From Gemmatimonadales bacterium (GTDB lineage: Bacteria > Gemmatimonadota > Gemmatimonadetes > Gemmatimonadales > GWC2-71-9): DNA of 18,968 bases. Shown piece after piece: positions 1 to 7,163 of the stretch. The position numbers and the translations under genes are program-made. Position 1 is the first letter of the stretch. Each line of letters begins with the position of its first letter. The DNA lies in NCBI GenBank assembly GCA_030601605.1, contig JAUVTI010000021.1, positions 1-18,968 of the forward strand. The letters run 5' to 3'. A model generated the notes under the pieces. It was not told the DNA's origin. It saw only the letters and a list, made by a program, of their open reading frames with translations, and did not search any database.

Positions 1-1
1 G

Positions 2-367
2 GTGCCGATAGCCTGGCGCGGATTCGCCATCGGGGCCGTATTCCTGCGCACTTTCCGGGACGGGCCATCGTTCTCCGACGCCGACGTGCGGTTCATCCAG
101 GTGATCGCCAGCCTGGTGGCGAAGGCGCTGCGCAACGCACATCGCTACGAGCAGCTGCTCAAGAGGGGCGCGCCCGAGACCGAAGAGGAGCGGCGTGACG
201 ACCTGAGGCGGATGGCCGTGCTGGGATTCCTGCGCCGGCTGATGCATACCTACTCCGGCGACGACGACGCGGCCGAGCGGATGCTCTCCAAGTCGTCTGG
301 TGAGGAGCTCGACCGGCTCGTGGAGATCGCGATGGCCGTATTCTCCGAGGAATCGAAGACGGGCTGA
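2..367 (+). CDS. GAF-domain protein, C-terminal part (5' end outside window)
   Basis: The reading frame is open from the first bases, so this is almost certainly the tail of a longer gene; the GTG at base 2 is not a convincing start. Residues about 7-50 (GAVFLRTF, then FSDADVRFIQVIASLVAKAL and NAHRYEQL) match the last strand and C-terminal helix of a GAF small-molecule sensor domain. In such proteins this helix often continues into a signalling output. About 65 charged residues follow, with no recognisable kinase or DNA-binding domain, so any output domain would have to lie upstream. The gene ends 65 bp before a V4R-domain gene on the same strand, and the two may be co-transcribed. The GAF call is fairly secure from pattern; ligand and role are unknown. 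Confidence 0.7.
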   Translation: MPIAWRGFAIGAVFLRTFRDGPSFSDADVRFIQVIASLVAKALRNAHRYEQLLKRGAPETEEERRDDLRRMAVLGFLRRLMHTYSGDDDAAERMLSKSSGEELDRLVEIAMAVFSEESKTG

Positions 368-374
368 TCCCTTG

Positions 375-388
375 CGCGGCGCGCCGCG
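375..388. repeat. 14-bp perfect GC palindrome between GAF and V4R genes
   Basis: The sequence CGCGGCGCGCCGCG is its own reverse complement. It lies 8 bp after the GAF-gene stop and 45 bp before the V4R start. No T tract follows. It could be a weak hairpin or a protein-binding site, or simply a chance product of the high GC content. Confidence 0.3.
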
Positions 389-432
389 AGCGCCCTAAGT
401 TGCGACGTCCCAACCCACTCGGCGACAGCCAC

Positions 433-987
433 ATGGCGTCATTTCAAGCGAACGACGGGGTGGTCGGTATCGGGGTGAAAGCCCTGCACACGATCCGCCA
501 GACACTGATCGAGGACCTCGGCGAAGCCGGCGAGGCGCGGCTCCAGGAGATCGGATACGCCGCCGGCGAAGAGATCTTCCAGTATTTCTGTCAGTGGCTG
601 CCCGAGTTCGCGGGCATCGCCGACCCCGGCGATCTGGACTCCACGAGGTTCTCCGATGTGTTGTCGGCGTTCTTCCAGTCTCTGGGCTGGGGTCCGATGA
701 CGTTCGAGCGGATGGGCAAGAGCGGGATCACGATCACGTCGACCAGTTGGGCGGAATCGGATCCGCAGGCGCAGACCGAGTATCCCTCCTGCTATTTCTC
801 CACGGGGCTGTTCGCGAGCTTCTTCACGTGCCTGGCCGGGGGGAGCGCAGTCGCGACGATGGAGTTGGAGTGCCGCTCGCAGGGAGATGCTCGCTGCCGC
901 TTCCTGGCGGGATCGCCCGAGACGCTCGACGCCGTCTATCAGGCTCTGAGTGCGGAGCAGGACTTCGAAGCCATACTCGGCGCCTGA
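433..987 (+). CDS. V4R-domain protein
   Basis: A 184-residue protein. The V4R (4-vinyl reductase) domain is a small-molecule-binding fold found in BchJ-type proteins, archaeal regulators and bacterial sensors. The second half carries the hallmark: a glycine-rich stretch (CLAGGSAVATMELECRS) followed by C-x7-C-R-F, with C147 and C155 in GDARCRF. Such cysteines may bind metal or ligand. Further cysteines are at 53, 120 and 133. The ATG at 433 is preferred over an upstream in-frame TTG at 400, because the extra 11 residues are not family-like; neither start has a clear Shine-Dalgarno. There is no membrane segment, so the protein is probably cytosolic. It follows a GAF gene, so the pair could form a sensory unit, but the ligand is unknown. 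It need not be a chlorophyll enzyme. Confidence 0.7.
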   Translation: MASFQANDGVVGIGVKALHTIRQTLIEDLGEAGEARLQEIGYAAGEEIFQYFCQWLPEFAGIADPGDLDSTRFSDVLSAFFQSLGWGPMTFERMGKSGITITSTSWAESDPQAQTEYPSCYFSTGLFASFFTCLAGGSAVATMELECRSQGDARCRFLAGSPETLDAVYQALSAEQDFEAILGA

Positions 988-999
988 CCGGGAGCGCCG
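978..999. terminator. Hairpin between convergent V4R and phosphoribosyltransferase genes
   Basis: CGGCGC (978-983) and GCGCCG (994-999) form a perfect 6-bp GC stem with a 10-nt loop, spanning the V4R stop codon and the 12-bp gap to the convergent gene. No T tract follows on either strand, so this is a weak bidirectional terminator candidate. Confidence 0.35.
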
Positions 1000-1533
1000 T
1001 TACTCGAGCTCTTCTTCCTCCAGCTCCCCCATCTTGTCTGCGTAATCGGGACGCATCACCAGTTTTCCGTTCACGATCACTTCCCGATCCCACGGCAGCA
1101 TGATGAAGCTCTCGGAAGCCAGCGCATGGTAGTCGGGCTCGTACGGTCCGGTCTTGAACGAGACGGCCGTGCGGACTTCCTTGGGGCCGAGCTTGCGTAC
1201 CGCTGAAAGCGCGACCTTGAGTGTGTCACCCGAGTCGCACGTCTCGTCCACGATGAGCACACGATGGCCCGTCACGCTGGGCGGGGGGTCGGTGACGAGC
1301 GTAGGGCGATGCGCCTCCTGGCGCCGCGTGATCGACATGGCGGCAAAGTCGCACTGCAGTATCGAAGCGACGACCGCTCCGGGCAGCACGCCCGCCTTGG
1401 CGATCCCGACCACGAGTTCGGGGTCGTAATCCCGCACGACTCTCAGCGCCAGAGCCCGGCACAACTCGCCGAAGAACGTCCAGTCGACCTCCAGGACGTC
1501 ACGGGAATCCTCAGTAATGAAGGGGTCTTGCAT
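1000..1533 (-). CDS. Phosphoribosyltransferase, purine-salvage type
   Basis: A 177-residue type I phosphoribosyltransferase, expected to transfer the ribose 5-phosphate of PRPP to a nucleobase in the cytosol. The PRPP-binding loop is clear at residues 92-105 (VLIVDETCDSGDTL: two acidic residues, then SGDT). An earlier strand-loop, VVGIAKAGVLPGAVVA (41-56), matches the PPi-binding loop region. Spacing and length are like xanthine/hypoxanthine-guanine transferases (usually 150-190 residues), but the base specificity cannot be read. The C-terminus is acidic (GELEEEELE). The ATG at 1533 has no Shine-Dalgarno; promoter-like boxes lie only 10 nt upstream, so the message may be leaderless. The gene is divergent from the TPR gene and convergent with the V4R gene. 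Confidence 0.8.
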   Translation of the reverse strand: MQDPFITEDSRDVLEVDWTFFGELCRALALRVVRDYDPELVVGIAKAGVLPGAVVASILQCDFAAMSITRRQEAHRPTLVTDPPPSVTGHRVLIVDETCDSGDTLKVALSAVRKLGPKEVRTAVSFKTGPYEPDYHALASESFIMLPWDREVIVNGKLVMRPDYADKMGELEEEELE

Positions 1534-1543
1534 AGGAACAGGG

Positions 1544-1572
1544 ATAGTACCGCGCGGGCCACAAACCGTCTA
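1544..1572 (-). promoter_or_regulatory. Promoter of the phosphoribosyltransferase gene (possibly leaderless)
   Basis: Read on the - strand, TAGACG (1572-1567) and TACTAT (1549-1544) are separated by exactly 17 nt and resemble sigma-70 -35 and -10 boxes. Transcription would begin near 1537, only about 4 nt before the ATG at 1533. Confidence 0.45.
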
Positions 1573-1574
1573 GT

Positions 1575-1603
1575 CTTTGGCCTAATGCGCTGCCAACTAT
1601 TAT
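1575..1603 (+). promoter_or_regulatory. Promoter of the TPR gene (possibly leaderless)
   Basis: CTTTGG (1575-1580), a 17-nt spacer and TATTAT (1598-1603) resemble a sigma-70 promoter with a weak -35. The expected start point is about 1610, roughly 6 nt before the ATG at 1616, and there is no Shine-Dalgarno. Confidence 0.4.
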
Positions 1604-1615
1604 CTTCCGCCTCGA

Positions 1616-2050
1616 ATGGGTTTCTGGAAACGCCTCTTCAGTCGCCGCCGTGACGCGGCTCTCAAGCCCCAGCGGCTGGACTACCTCAACGAGGCCCTGG
1701 CGCTCGAGCGCCAGGGTGACTACGAGGCAGCTCTCACTTCATACCGCCTCGCCCTGCGGGACCACCCCACGGATCCGCGCGTCCTGCAGAACATGGCGAT
1801 CGCGTACTCCAAGACGAACCGTCACGAGGAGGCGATCCGCCACTACCGTCGGGCGCTCGAGTTCGACGGGGAGCTCGCCGGCGCCCATTACGGACTCGCG
1901 TTCCTGCTGATGCGCCGCGGCGAGACTGAAGCGGCCACCCGGCACCTGCAGGTATTCCTGCAGCGTCCACCACGCGGTCCAGATGCCGAGAAGTGGGTCG
2001 AGCATGCCCGCCATGCGCTCGCCCAGATGGGACAGGGGGAGGCGCTCTGA
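1616..2050 (+). CDS. Small TPR-repeat protein
   Basis: A 144-residue protein made almost entirely of three tetratricopeptide repeats, at about residues 20-53, 54-87 and 88-120. TPR hallmarks are visible: ALERQGDYEAALTSYRLAL, NMAIAYSKTNRHEEAIRHYR and YGLAFLLMRRGETEAATRH. TPRs are protein-protein docking surfaces; there is no catalytic domain. The N-terminus (MGFWKRLFSRRR) is a short aromatic, basic stretch that could associate with the membrane, but it is not a signal peptide. The gene overlaps the start of the following lipoprotein gene (CTGA), so the two are probably translated together. The partner is unknown. Confidence 0.8.
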   Translation: MGFWKRLFSRRRDAALKPQRLDYLNEALALERQGDYEAALTSYRLALRDHPTDPRVLQNMAIAYSKTNRHEEAIRHYRRALEFDGELAGAHYGLAFLLMRRGETEAATRHLQVFLQRPPRGPDAEKWVEHARHALAQMGQGEAL

Positions 2051-2775
2051 GGCGGCTGTTTCTGATCGCGGCGCTCGCGCTGGCGTGTACCGAGATAACC
2101 GGCGACTCGGACCGCATCATCGCGGTGGAGATCCTCGGTCCGCTCCTCAGGACGGTGGAGGAGGGGGACACGCTCCGGCTGGAGGCGCGAGCCCTCGACG
2201 CCAACGGCGATGTCGTGCCAGACGCCGTGATACTGTGGGCGGTCGTGGACCCCGGAGTCGTCGGATTCACGATCGGGGAGACGACCGGCCTGGTGGAAAC
2301 CACCGCGGCCGACACGGGTAGGGTCGCGGCCATCGCCGACGAGCTCCCTTCCGAGCCGGTCCTGATCCAGGTCTCCCCGGCTGCCGACAGCGTGGCATCG
2401 GTCTCGGCCACGCGGGACACCGTGGACATTAGCGAATCGGCGTCCTCGGCCCTGACGGTCGTGGTCCTCTATACCCCCCCCGACACCCTGCCTCTCCCGC
2501 TCACCGGAAAGCCGGTGCATTTTGTCGTAGTCGAGCCGCCTCCCGGAGAGCCGGCCGGTGCCGGGATCTTCCTGGCCACCACCGACACCGTGCCCGGCGC
2601 CGACCCCCACCACCTGGAGGTCGTTTCCCAGGCGTTGGGGCAGGCCTGGGTCGTGGTCCGCAAGGTGAGCGGCACTACGCCGCCGGACAGCGCCGTCGTA
2701 CACGCGACCGTGGTCACGGCGATCGGCGACACGGTGGCAGGCTCGCCAGTTCGATTCGTCGTCCTGTTTCAATAG
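2047..2775 (+). CDS. Putative Ig-like lipoprotein with likely CTG start
   Basis: Reading from CTG at 2047 gives a textbook lipoprotein signal: RR, a hydrophobic run FLIAALALA and a lipobox Cys at residue 14 (ALAC). The mature 229-residue protein would be lipid-anchored. It is rich in beta-strand, Thr, Val and Asp. Residues about 30-105 resemble a bacterial Ig-like (Big_2-type) domain (EEGDTLRLEARALDANG, ILWAVVDPGV); the C-terminal half may be a second such domain. No catalytic motif is seen. The start rests on a GGGGGAGG Shine-Dalgarno (2035-2042) 4 nt upstream and on overlap with the TPR stop (2048-2050). The only canonical alternative near this point is GTG at 1993, inside the TPR gene; it would put 18 polar residues before the signal peptide. 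Confidence 0.65.
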   Translation: MRRLFLIAALALACTEITGDSDRIIAVEILGPLLRTVEEGDTLRLEARALDANGDVVPDAVILWAVVDPGVVGFTIGETTGLVETTAADTGRVAAIADELPSEPVLIQVSPAADSVASVSATRDTVDISESASSALTVVVLYTPPDTLPLPLTGKPVHFVVVEPPPGEPAGAGIFLATTDTVPGADPHHLEVVSQALGQAWVVVRKVSGTTPPDSAVVHATVVTAIGDTVAGSPVRFVVLFQ

Positions 2776-2818
2776 GGCAGAGCAGGCACACTAGCATCCG
2801 CGAGCCGGAGGTATTGCC

Positions 2819-4618
2819 GTGAACGCCCCTGATACCCTGAACCAGCTGTTCTTCACCGCCGTCGATCAGTTCAGCACCAAGGCCGCTGCGTTGCGGTTCA
2901 AGGAGGGCGGCGAGTGGAAGGGCGTCACACACCAGGAGCTGGCGCGCCGGGTCCAGCACGCCGCGATCGGCCTCATGGAACTCGGCTTCCAACCTGGAGA
3001 CCGGGTGGCGATCCTGTCGGAGAACCGGCCGGAGTGGGTGGTGGCCGACTTCGCCTGCCTCACGGCGCGTTGTGCCGACGTCTCGATCTACCCCACGCTG
3101 CCGGCGCCGCAGGTGGCCTATCTGTTGCAGGACTCCGGAGCCAAGGGAGTCTTCGTCGAGGACGCGATCCAGTACGAGAAGGTGGCTGCGGTGCGAGGCG
3201 AGGTGCCGGGCCTGCAGTACGTGATCGTCTTCGACGTCGAGGAGGGAATGGAGGGACCCGGCGTCATGAGCTTGCAGGAGCTCATACAACGCGGGGCCGG
3301 TGCGGAGGAGCGCTACCCCAACTACCGCCAGGACGCGCTGGCAGTGAAGCGGGATGACCTCGCCACCCTGATCTACACCTCGGGCACCACGGGTCCTCCA
3401 AAGGGAGTGATGCTCACCCACTACAACTTCTGCTCCAACGTGGAGGCGGGGCTCAAGGTGCTGTCGATCGGGCCCGACGACTCGTGCCTCTCGTTGCTGC
3501 CGCTGTCACACAGCTTCGAACGGATGGCCGGTTACTACACGATGTTCCACTGCGGCGTGACGATCAACTACGCAGAGAGCATCGAGCAGGTGCCTGTCAA
3601 CCTGCGGGAAGTGAACCCGACGGTAGTGCTGTCCGTGCCGCGGCTGTTCGAGAAGATCTACGCGCGGGTGCTGGAGAACGCGATGGCGGGCAGCGCGCTC
3701 AAGCGGCGGATCTTCTTCTGGGCACGCCGCACCGCGGAGCAGTGGGCCGACCTCGAGCTCGCCAAGCAGCCCATCCCCACCGCGCTCAAGCTCAAGAAGA
3801 AGATCGCGGACAAGCTGGTGTTCTCGAAGCTGCAGGCCCGTACCGGAGGGCGGATGCGCTTCTTCGCCTCCGGTGGGGCACCGCTGAATCCCGAGATCGC
3901 GAAGTTCTTCTTCGCGGCCGGACTGGTCATCGTGGAGGGTTACGGGCTCTCCGAGACCTCACCCATGATCTCCGTCAACCCGCTCGACGGGGTCCACATC
4001 GGTACCGTGGGCCCGCCGATCCCGGGCGTCGAGGTCAAGATAGCCGAGGACGGAGAAATCCTGGCGCGCGGACCGAACATCATGTTGGGGTACTTCAACA
4101 AGCCCGAGGCCACGAAGGAGGCGATCGACGCGGACGGCTGGTTCCACACCGGCGACATCGGCGAGTTCGACGCGGACGGCTACATCAAGATCACCGACCG
4201 CAAGAAGGACATCATCGTGACGGCGGGCGGCAAGAAAATCGCGCCGCAGCCGATCGAGAACATGATCAAGATGAACCCGTTCGTCCTGAACGCCGTCATG
4301 ATCGGCGACAAGCGCAAGTACACCGCGCTGCTGGTCGTGCCCGACGTGGAGGCGCTCAGGAAGTGGGCCGCCGACCGCAACATGGAAGCTGACGACGTCG
4401 CCGCGTTCCTCACGCAGCCGGACGTGATCGCGAAGGTAGAGCGGGAGGTAATGGGGAGCCTGCGCGACCTGGCGAGCTTCGAGATGCCCAAGAAGATCGC
4501 GCTGATCGAGGAGGACTTCTCAATCGAGCGGGGCGAGCTGACGCCGACGCTCAAGGTGAAGCGGCGGGCAGTCGAGAAGGCGTATAAGGAGAAGATCGAG
4601 TCTCTGTACGCGGACTAG
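2819..4618 (+). CDS. Long-chain acyl-CoA synthetase (AMP-forming)
   Basis: A 599-residue ANL-superfamily enzyme that activates fatty acids through an acyl-AMP intermediate to acyl-CoA. The full motif set is present: the P-loop YTSGTTGPPKGVMLTH (about 184-199), the adenine motif GYGLSETSP (about 373), TGDIG (about 443), the hinge DRKKDIIVTAGGKKIAP (about 459) and the C-terminal LTPTLKVKRR, where the lysine in KVKRR is typical. Length and the long central insertion match the FadD15/plant-AAE type found in actinobacteria and Gemmatimonadota-like genomes. The GTG at 2819 has the Shine-Dalgarno GGAGGT 6 nt upstream. There is no signal peptide; the enzyme is probably at the inner face of the membrane. 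It stands alone, 43 bp after the lipoprotein gene, and a strong hairpin follows its stop. Chain-length preference cannot be read. Confidence 0.92.
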   Translation: MNAPDTLNQLFFTAVDQFSTKAAALRFKEGGEWKGVTHQELARRVQHAAIGLMELGFQPGDRVAILSENRPEWVVADFACLTARCADVSIYPTLPAPQVAYLLQDSGAKGVFVEDAIQYEKVAAVRGEVPGLQYVIVFDVEEGMEGPGVMSLQELIQRGAGAEERYPNYRQDALAVKRDDLATLIYTSGTTGPPKGVMLTHYNFCSNVEAGLKVLSIGPDDSCLSLLPLSHSFERMAGYYTMFHCGVTINYAESIEQVPVNLREVNPTVVLSVPRLFEKIYARVLENAMAGSALKRRIFFWARRTAEQWADLELAKQPIPTALKLKKKIADKLVFSKLQARTGGRMRFFASGGAPLNPEIAKFFFAAGLVIVEGYGLSETSPMISVNPLDGVHIGTVGPPIPGVEVKIAEDGEILARGPNIMLGYFNKPEATKEAIDADGWFHTGDIGEFDADGYIKITDRKKDIIVTAGGKKIAPQPIENMIKMNPFVLNAVMIGDKRKYTALLVVPDVEALRKWAADRNMEADDVAAFLTQPDVIAKVEREVMGSLRDLASFEMPKKIALIEEDFSIERGELTPTLKVKRRAVEKAYKEKIESLYAD

Positions 4619-4622
4619 GCTA

Positions 4623-4664
4623 CGGCGGCTTGGCCAGGTTGGGCGTTCCCACCTGGCCTCGCCG
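4623..4664. terminator. Strong bidirectional terminator-like hairpin
   Basis: GGCCAGGT (4632-4639) pairs perfectly with ACCTGGCC (4651-4658). The inner GGG/CCC closes a CGTT loop, and an outer CGGCG/CGCCG stem (4623-4627, 4660-4664) extends it. It sits in the 64-bp gap between two convergent genes. No long T tract flanks it, so termination efficiency is uncertain. Confidence 0.6.
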
Positions 4665-4682
4665 CGTACCCTTCCCCTCTCG

Positions 4683-5288
4683 CTAACGCCTCACCCCTAC
4701 CCACATCCCATCGCCCCTAGCGAGCTGCTCCATCTCCGGAGCTGCGGCATCCTCCGCAAGCACCACCAACCGCAGTCCGCGCAGCACGAGCCGGGAGCCC
4801 TCGCCGAGCCATGGCTCCGCTGCGTGGTCGGCGCCTACGACGACGCCGCGGGCCATGGACGACTTGAGTGGAATCACACTGGGATGGCTCAGCAGCGAGA
4901 GTGTGGCTGACGGCGCGACATCGGCGGGGGCGTTCACGCCCACGAAGTGCACACCATCCATGACTTCGGCCAGATCGCCGGCCAGCCGCGCCGCGCTTCC
5001 CACCAGCACCACGTAGCCGCCCGGGCCGGTGATCCCAAGTAGCGCCTGCACGGTGTCGGCAGCTGGAAGAGACGTCGCCGCCTCGGCTGGAAAGCCGGCG
5101 TCCGCTCCGGCCTGGTCTCCAAAGCGCGTCACGCCGTCGGCTATGGCGTACTCGTTCTTGCACACGGGGCAGCCCACCGAGCCGGCGGTGACCGCGCGGC
5201 CCTCCATCACCTGTGGGACGAGAACCAGGTAGGTCTGCTCCTCGTGTTCCTCGGGGCAGCGCAGGTACTCGGTCAGCTCGATGTACAT
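4683..5288 (-). CDS. Trm112-like zinc-ribbon protein with Rossmann-like C-terminal domain
   Basis: A 201-residue protein. The first 57 residues match the Trm112/YcaR zinc-ribbon family: LRCPE (C11), then GCPVCKNEYAIADGV (C40 and C43), ending in a short strand. Trm112 proteins activate methyltransferases and are normally only 55-130 residues. From about residue 78 there is a second part, VQALLGITGPGGYVVLVGS, then VHFVGVNAP and LVLRGLRLVVLAED. These look like alternating strands and helices of a Rossmann-like or degenerate methyltransferase fold, but without a clear SAM-binding GxGxG. Its ATG shares one base with the TGA of the upstream M23 gene, so translation is coupled. The Trm112-like call is good; the second domain is inferred. 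Confidence 0.65.
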   Translation of the reverse strand: MYIELTEYLRCPEEHEEQTYLVLVPQVMEGRAVTAGSVGCPVCKNEYAIADGVTRFGDQAGADAGFPAEAATSLPAADTVQALLGITGPGGYVVLVGSAARLAGDLAEVMDGVHFVGVNAPADVAPSATLSLLSHPSVIPLKSSMARGVVVGADHAAEPWLGEGSRLVLRGLRLVVLAEDAAAPEMEQLARGDGMWVGVRR

Positions 5289-7129
5289 CAGGGCCGGAAC
5301 ACGACCCAGGTGACCTTCCCCTCCTCCACCTGCACGCGGCGGTAGAGCCGCTCGCCATCCACGTCCACGCCGATCACGTAGTCTCCAGGCGGAACGTCGC
5401 CGAGGGCGAAGTGCTCGCCGTACGCCGGCGTACCCCGGGTACGATCCCCATACGTCTCGACGAACGAGAACGGCGTCTCCTGCGGCTCACCCTTGATCAA
5501 CCCATAGATGCGCGCCTGGCCGACCGCGTTCCCGTCCCCGTCCCACACCTGACCCGCCACGATACCCGTGCCCGGCAGCGGAGCGATCCACAGCTCCGGG
5601 TTGGTGCTATAGGGTGGGTAGCGCTGCTCCGGATCGACGACCGCTCCCAGCGAATCCACGGGCGTGGCGTGCACCTCGAGGTGTAGGTGATCATTGGTGG
5701 CCCGGCCGGTGTTGCCGATCCGGCTGATCGGGTGGCCGGCCTGCACACGCTGTCCAGCCTCGACAGTCACCTTGCTGTTGTGATAGTACGCGGAGTACAG
5801 GAAGTACTCCTGCCCGCCCGCCTCCAGCGTTCGGTCGTGCCGGATCACCACCGTACGCGATCCCGCCTCCGCGTCGGCCGCGTACGCCACCACGCCGTCG
5901 CCGATGGCGTACACCGGCGTGCCGGCACCGGCATTGAACTCCACACCCTGATGCTGCTGGAAGTTGCCGCCCATGGTGGACCCATAGCGGTACGTCTGGT
6001 CGATGTAGGGCTGGTCGTTGAGCGACACAGGGCGATCGAACCAGGTGTGGCGGGGGTCGGCAGGCGCCTCTCCCGCCAAATACCCCGCCGCGGGAAGCTC
6101 AATCTCCACTTGCGGCGCACCGGGACCGACGGCGTCGAGTCCGAGCGGTCCGCCCACTAGAAGCCACGCGGCATCCCCGCTCCCGAAGCTGATCATGGAG
6201 CTCGCAAACCTGCGCCGCGCGCCGATACGCGAATCGATTGGCCGGGAGCCGATGTGCGTGACCCCCAAATCGGTCGCCGCCAGCAGCGGCTCGTGGGCGA
6301 CTCGCTGGACGGCCGACTCCTCGGGCAGATCGAGCACTATGCCCTCGAACTCGAAGTACCCGCCGCGTCGGCGCAGGTAGTACGCCGTGCCCCGCTCAGT
6401 CCCGAACATCAGCCAGTCGCCGTGGATCGACGCCAGGGCCCGCGCCCGGTCGTGGCACACCGGATAGCTACATCCGTGCGGCACCTGAAACATCTCCCAC
6501 GTGCGCCCGCCGTCCGTCGATCGCTCGATACCGTGCACGTGGCTGAGCCACAGCGAACCATCACTCCCCGAGGAGATCGCCAGCACGTACTGGTTCCCGA
6601 TGACGCTCCACACATTGGGCGCCGTCAGCGTTCCGATCGAGTCGGTGATCTCGCTCCACGTCTCACCCATGTCCCAGGTGAGTTTCACGCCGTCGGCGGT
6701 CGCCACGTAAACGGTGTCGCCGCGGGTGACGATCCCGTTGGGCGCCACGTACTGATACTCCGGGCCCAGCATCTGGAAGGTCCAGTTCTTCCACGTGCTT
6801 CCGCCGTCCGAGGAGTAGCCCCAACCGTTCCCCAGCGTGCCGTACCAGACCTCTCCGTGGGAGCCGAACGCGAACGCGTGCACGAAGCCCCATGAGATGG
6901 AGCCCTCGGTGTCGTCGTCCGCGATGTGCTCCCATTCCTGGGCTCCGGGACGCAGCACGAAGATCCCATGCCCGTACGTGCCAACCCAGATGGCGCCGTT
7001 CGGAGCGCGCTCGAGCGCGAGCACGTGTACGCCCCAGCCGGTCTCGTCCGGAAGGGGCGGTATGTCCTGGGAGCGGAGCGGAGCGGCAGATGCCGCAAGG
7101 AGAAGAGCAGATGCTATGAGGGTTCGCAT
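5288..7129 (-). CDS. Secreted Asp-box propeller and M23 (LytM) peptidase fusion
   Basis: A 613-residue exported protein with a signal peptide (MRTLIASALLLAASAAPLRS, then QD). Residues about 25-330 carry three Asp-box (BNR) repeats, SSDGGSTWKNW, TWDMGETWSEI and STDGGRTWEMF, with ligand-binding-loop-like strands, so a beta-propeller is likely. Residues about 380-490 are an M23/LytM-type zinc endopeptidase domain, which cleaves peptidoglycan cross-links: QQHQGVEF (H393, E397), YYHNSKV (H450) and HLHLEV (H481, H483). The usual second ligand is Asp (HxxxD); here it is Glu. The last 90 residues (GIVAGQVWDGDGNAVGQARIYG, cited in part) resemble a carboxypeptidase-regulatory-like fold. The ATG at 7129 has a weak AGG upstream. 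Its stop overlaps the Trm112-like gene, and it lies 34 bp after the SDR gene. Active or degenerate status is uncertain. Confidence 0.8.
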   Translation of the reverse strand: MRTLIASALLLAASAAPLRSQDIPPLPDETGWGVHVLALERAPNGAIWVGTYGHGIFVLRPGAQEWEHIADDDTEGSISWGFVHAFAFGSHGEVWYGTLGNGWGYSSDGGSTWKNWTFQMLGPEYQYVAPNGIVTRGDTVYVATADGVKLTWDMGETWSEITDSIGTLTAPNVWSVIGNQYVLAISSGSDGSLWLSHVHGIERSTDGGRTWEMFQVPHGCSYPVCHDRARALASIHGDWLMFGTERGTAYYLRRRGGYFEFEGIVLDLPEESAVQRVAHEPLLAATDLGVTHIGSRPIDSRIGARRRFASSMISFGSGDAAWLLVGGPLGLDAVGPGAPQVEIELPAAGYLAGEAPADPRHTWFDRPVSLNDQPYIDQTYRYGSTMGGNFQQHQGVEFNAGAGTPVYAIGDGVVAYAADAEAGSRTVVIRHDRTLEAGGQEYFLYSAYYHNSKVTVEAGQRVQAGHPISRIGNTGRATNDHLHLEVHATPVDSLGAVVDPEQRYPPYSTNPELWIAPLPGTGIVAGQVWDGDGNAVGQARIYGLIKGEPQETPFSFVETYGDRTRGTPAYGEHFALGDVPPGDYVIGVDVDGERLYRRVQVEEGKVTWVVFRP

Positions 7130-7163
7130 GGCTTACCTATCGGTCCTGATCACTGATGAGCAC

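Noticed and set aside
1888..2772. 294-codon - strand open frame
   Set aside because: Antisense to the lipoprotein gene, whose signal peptide, lipobox and Shine-Dalgarno make it the better call.
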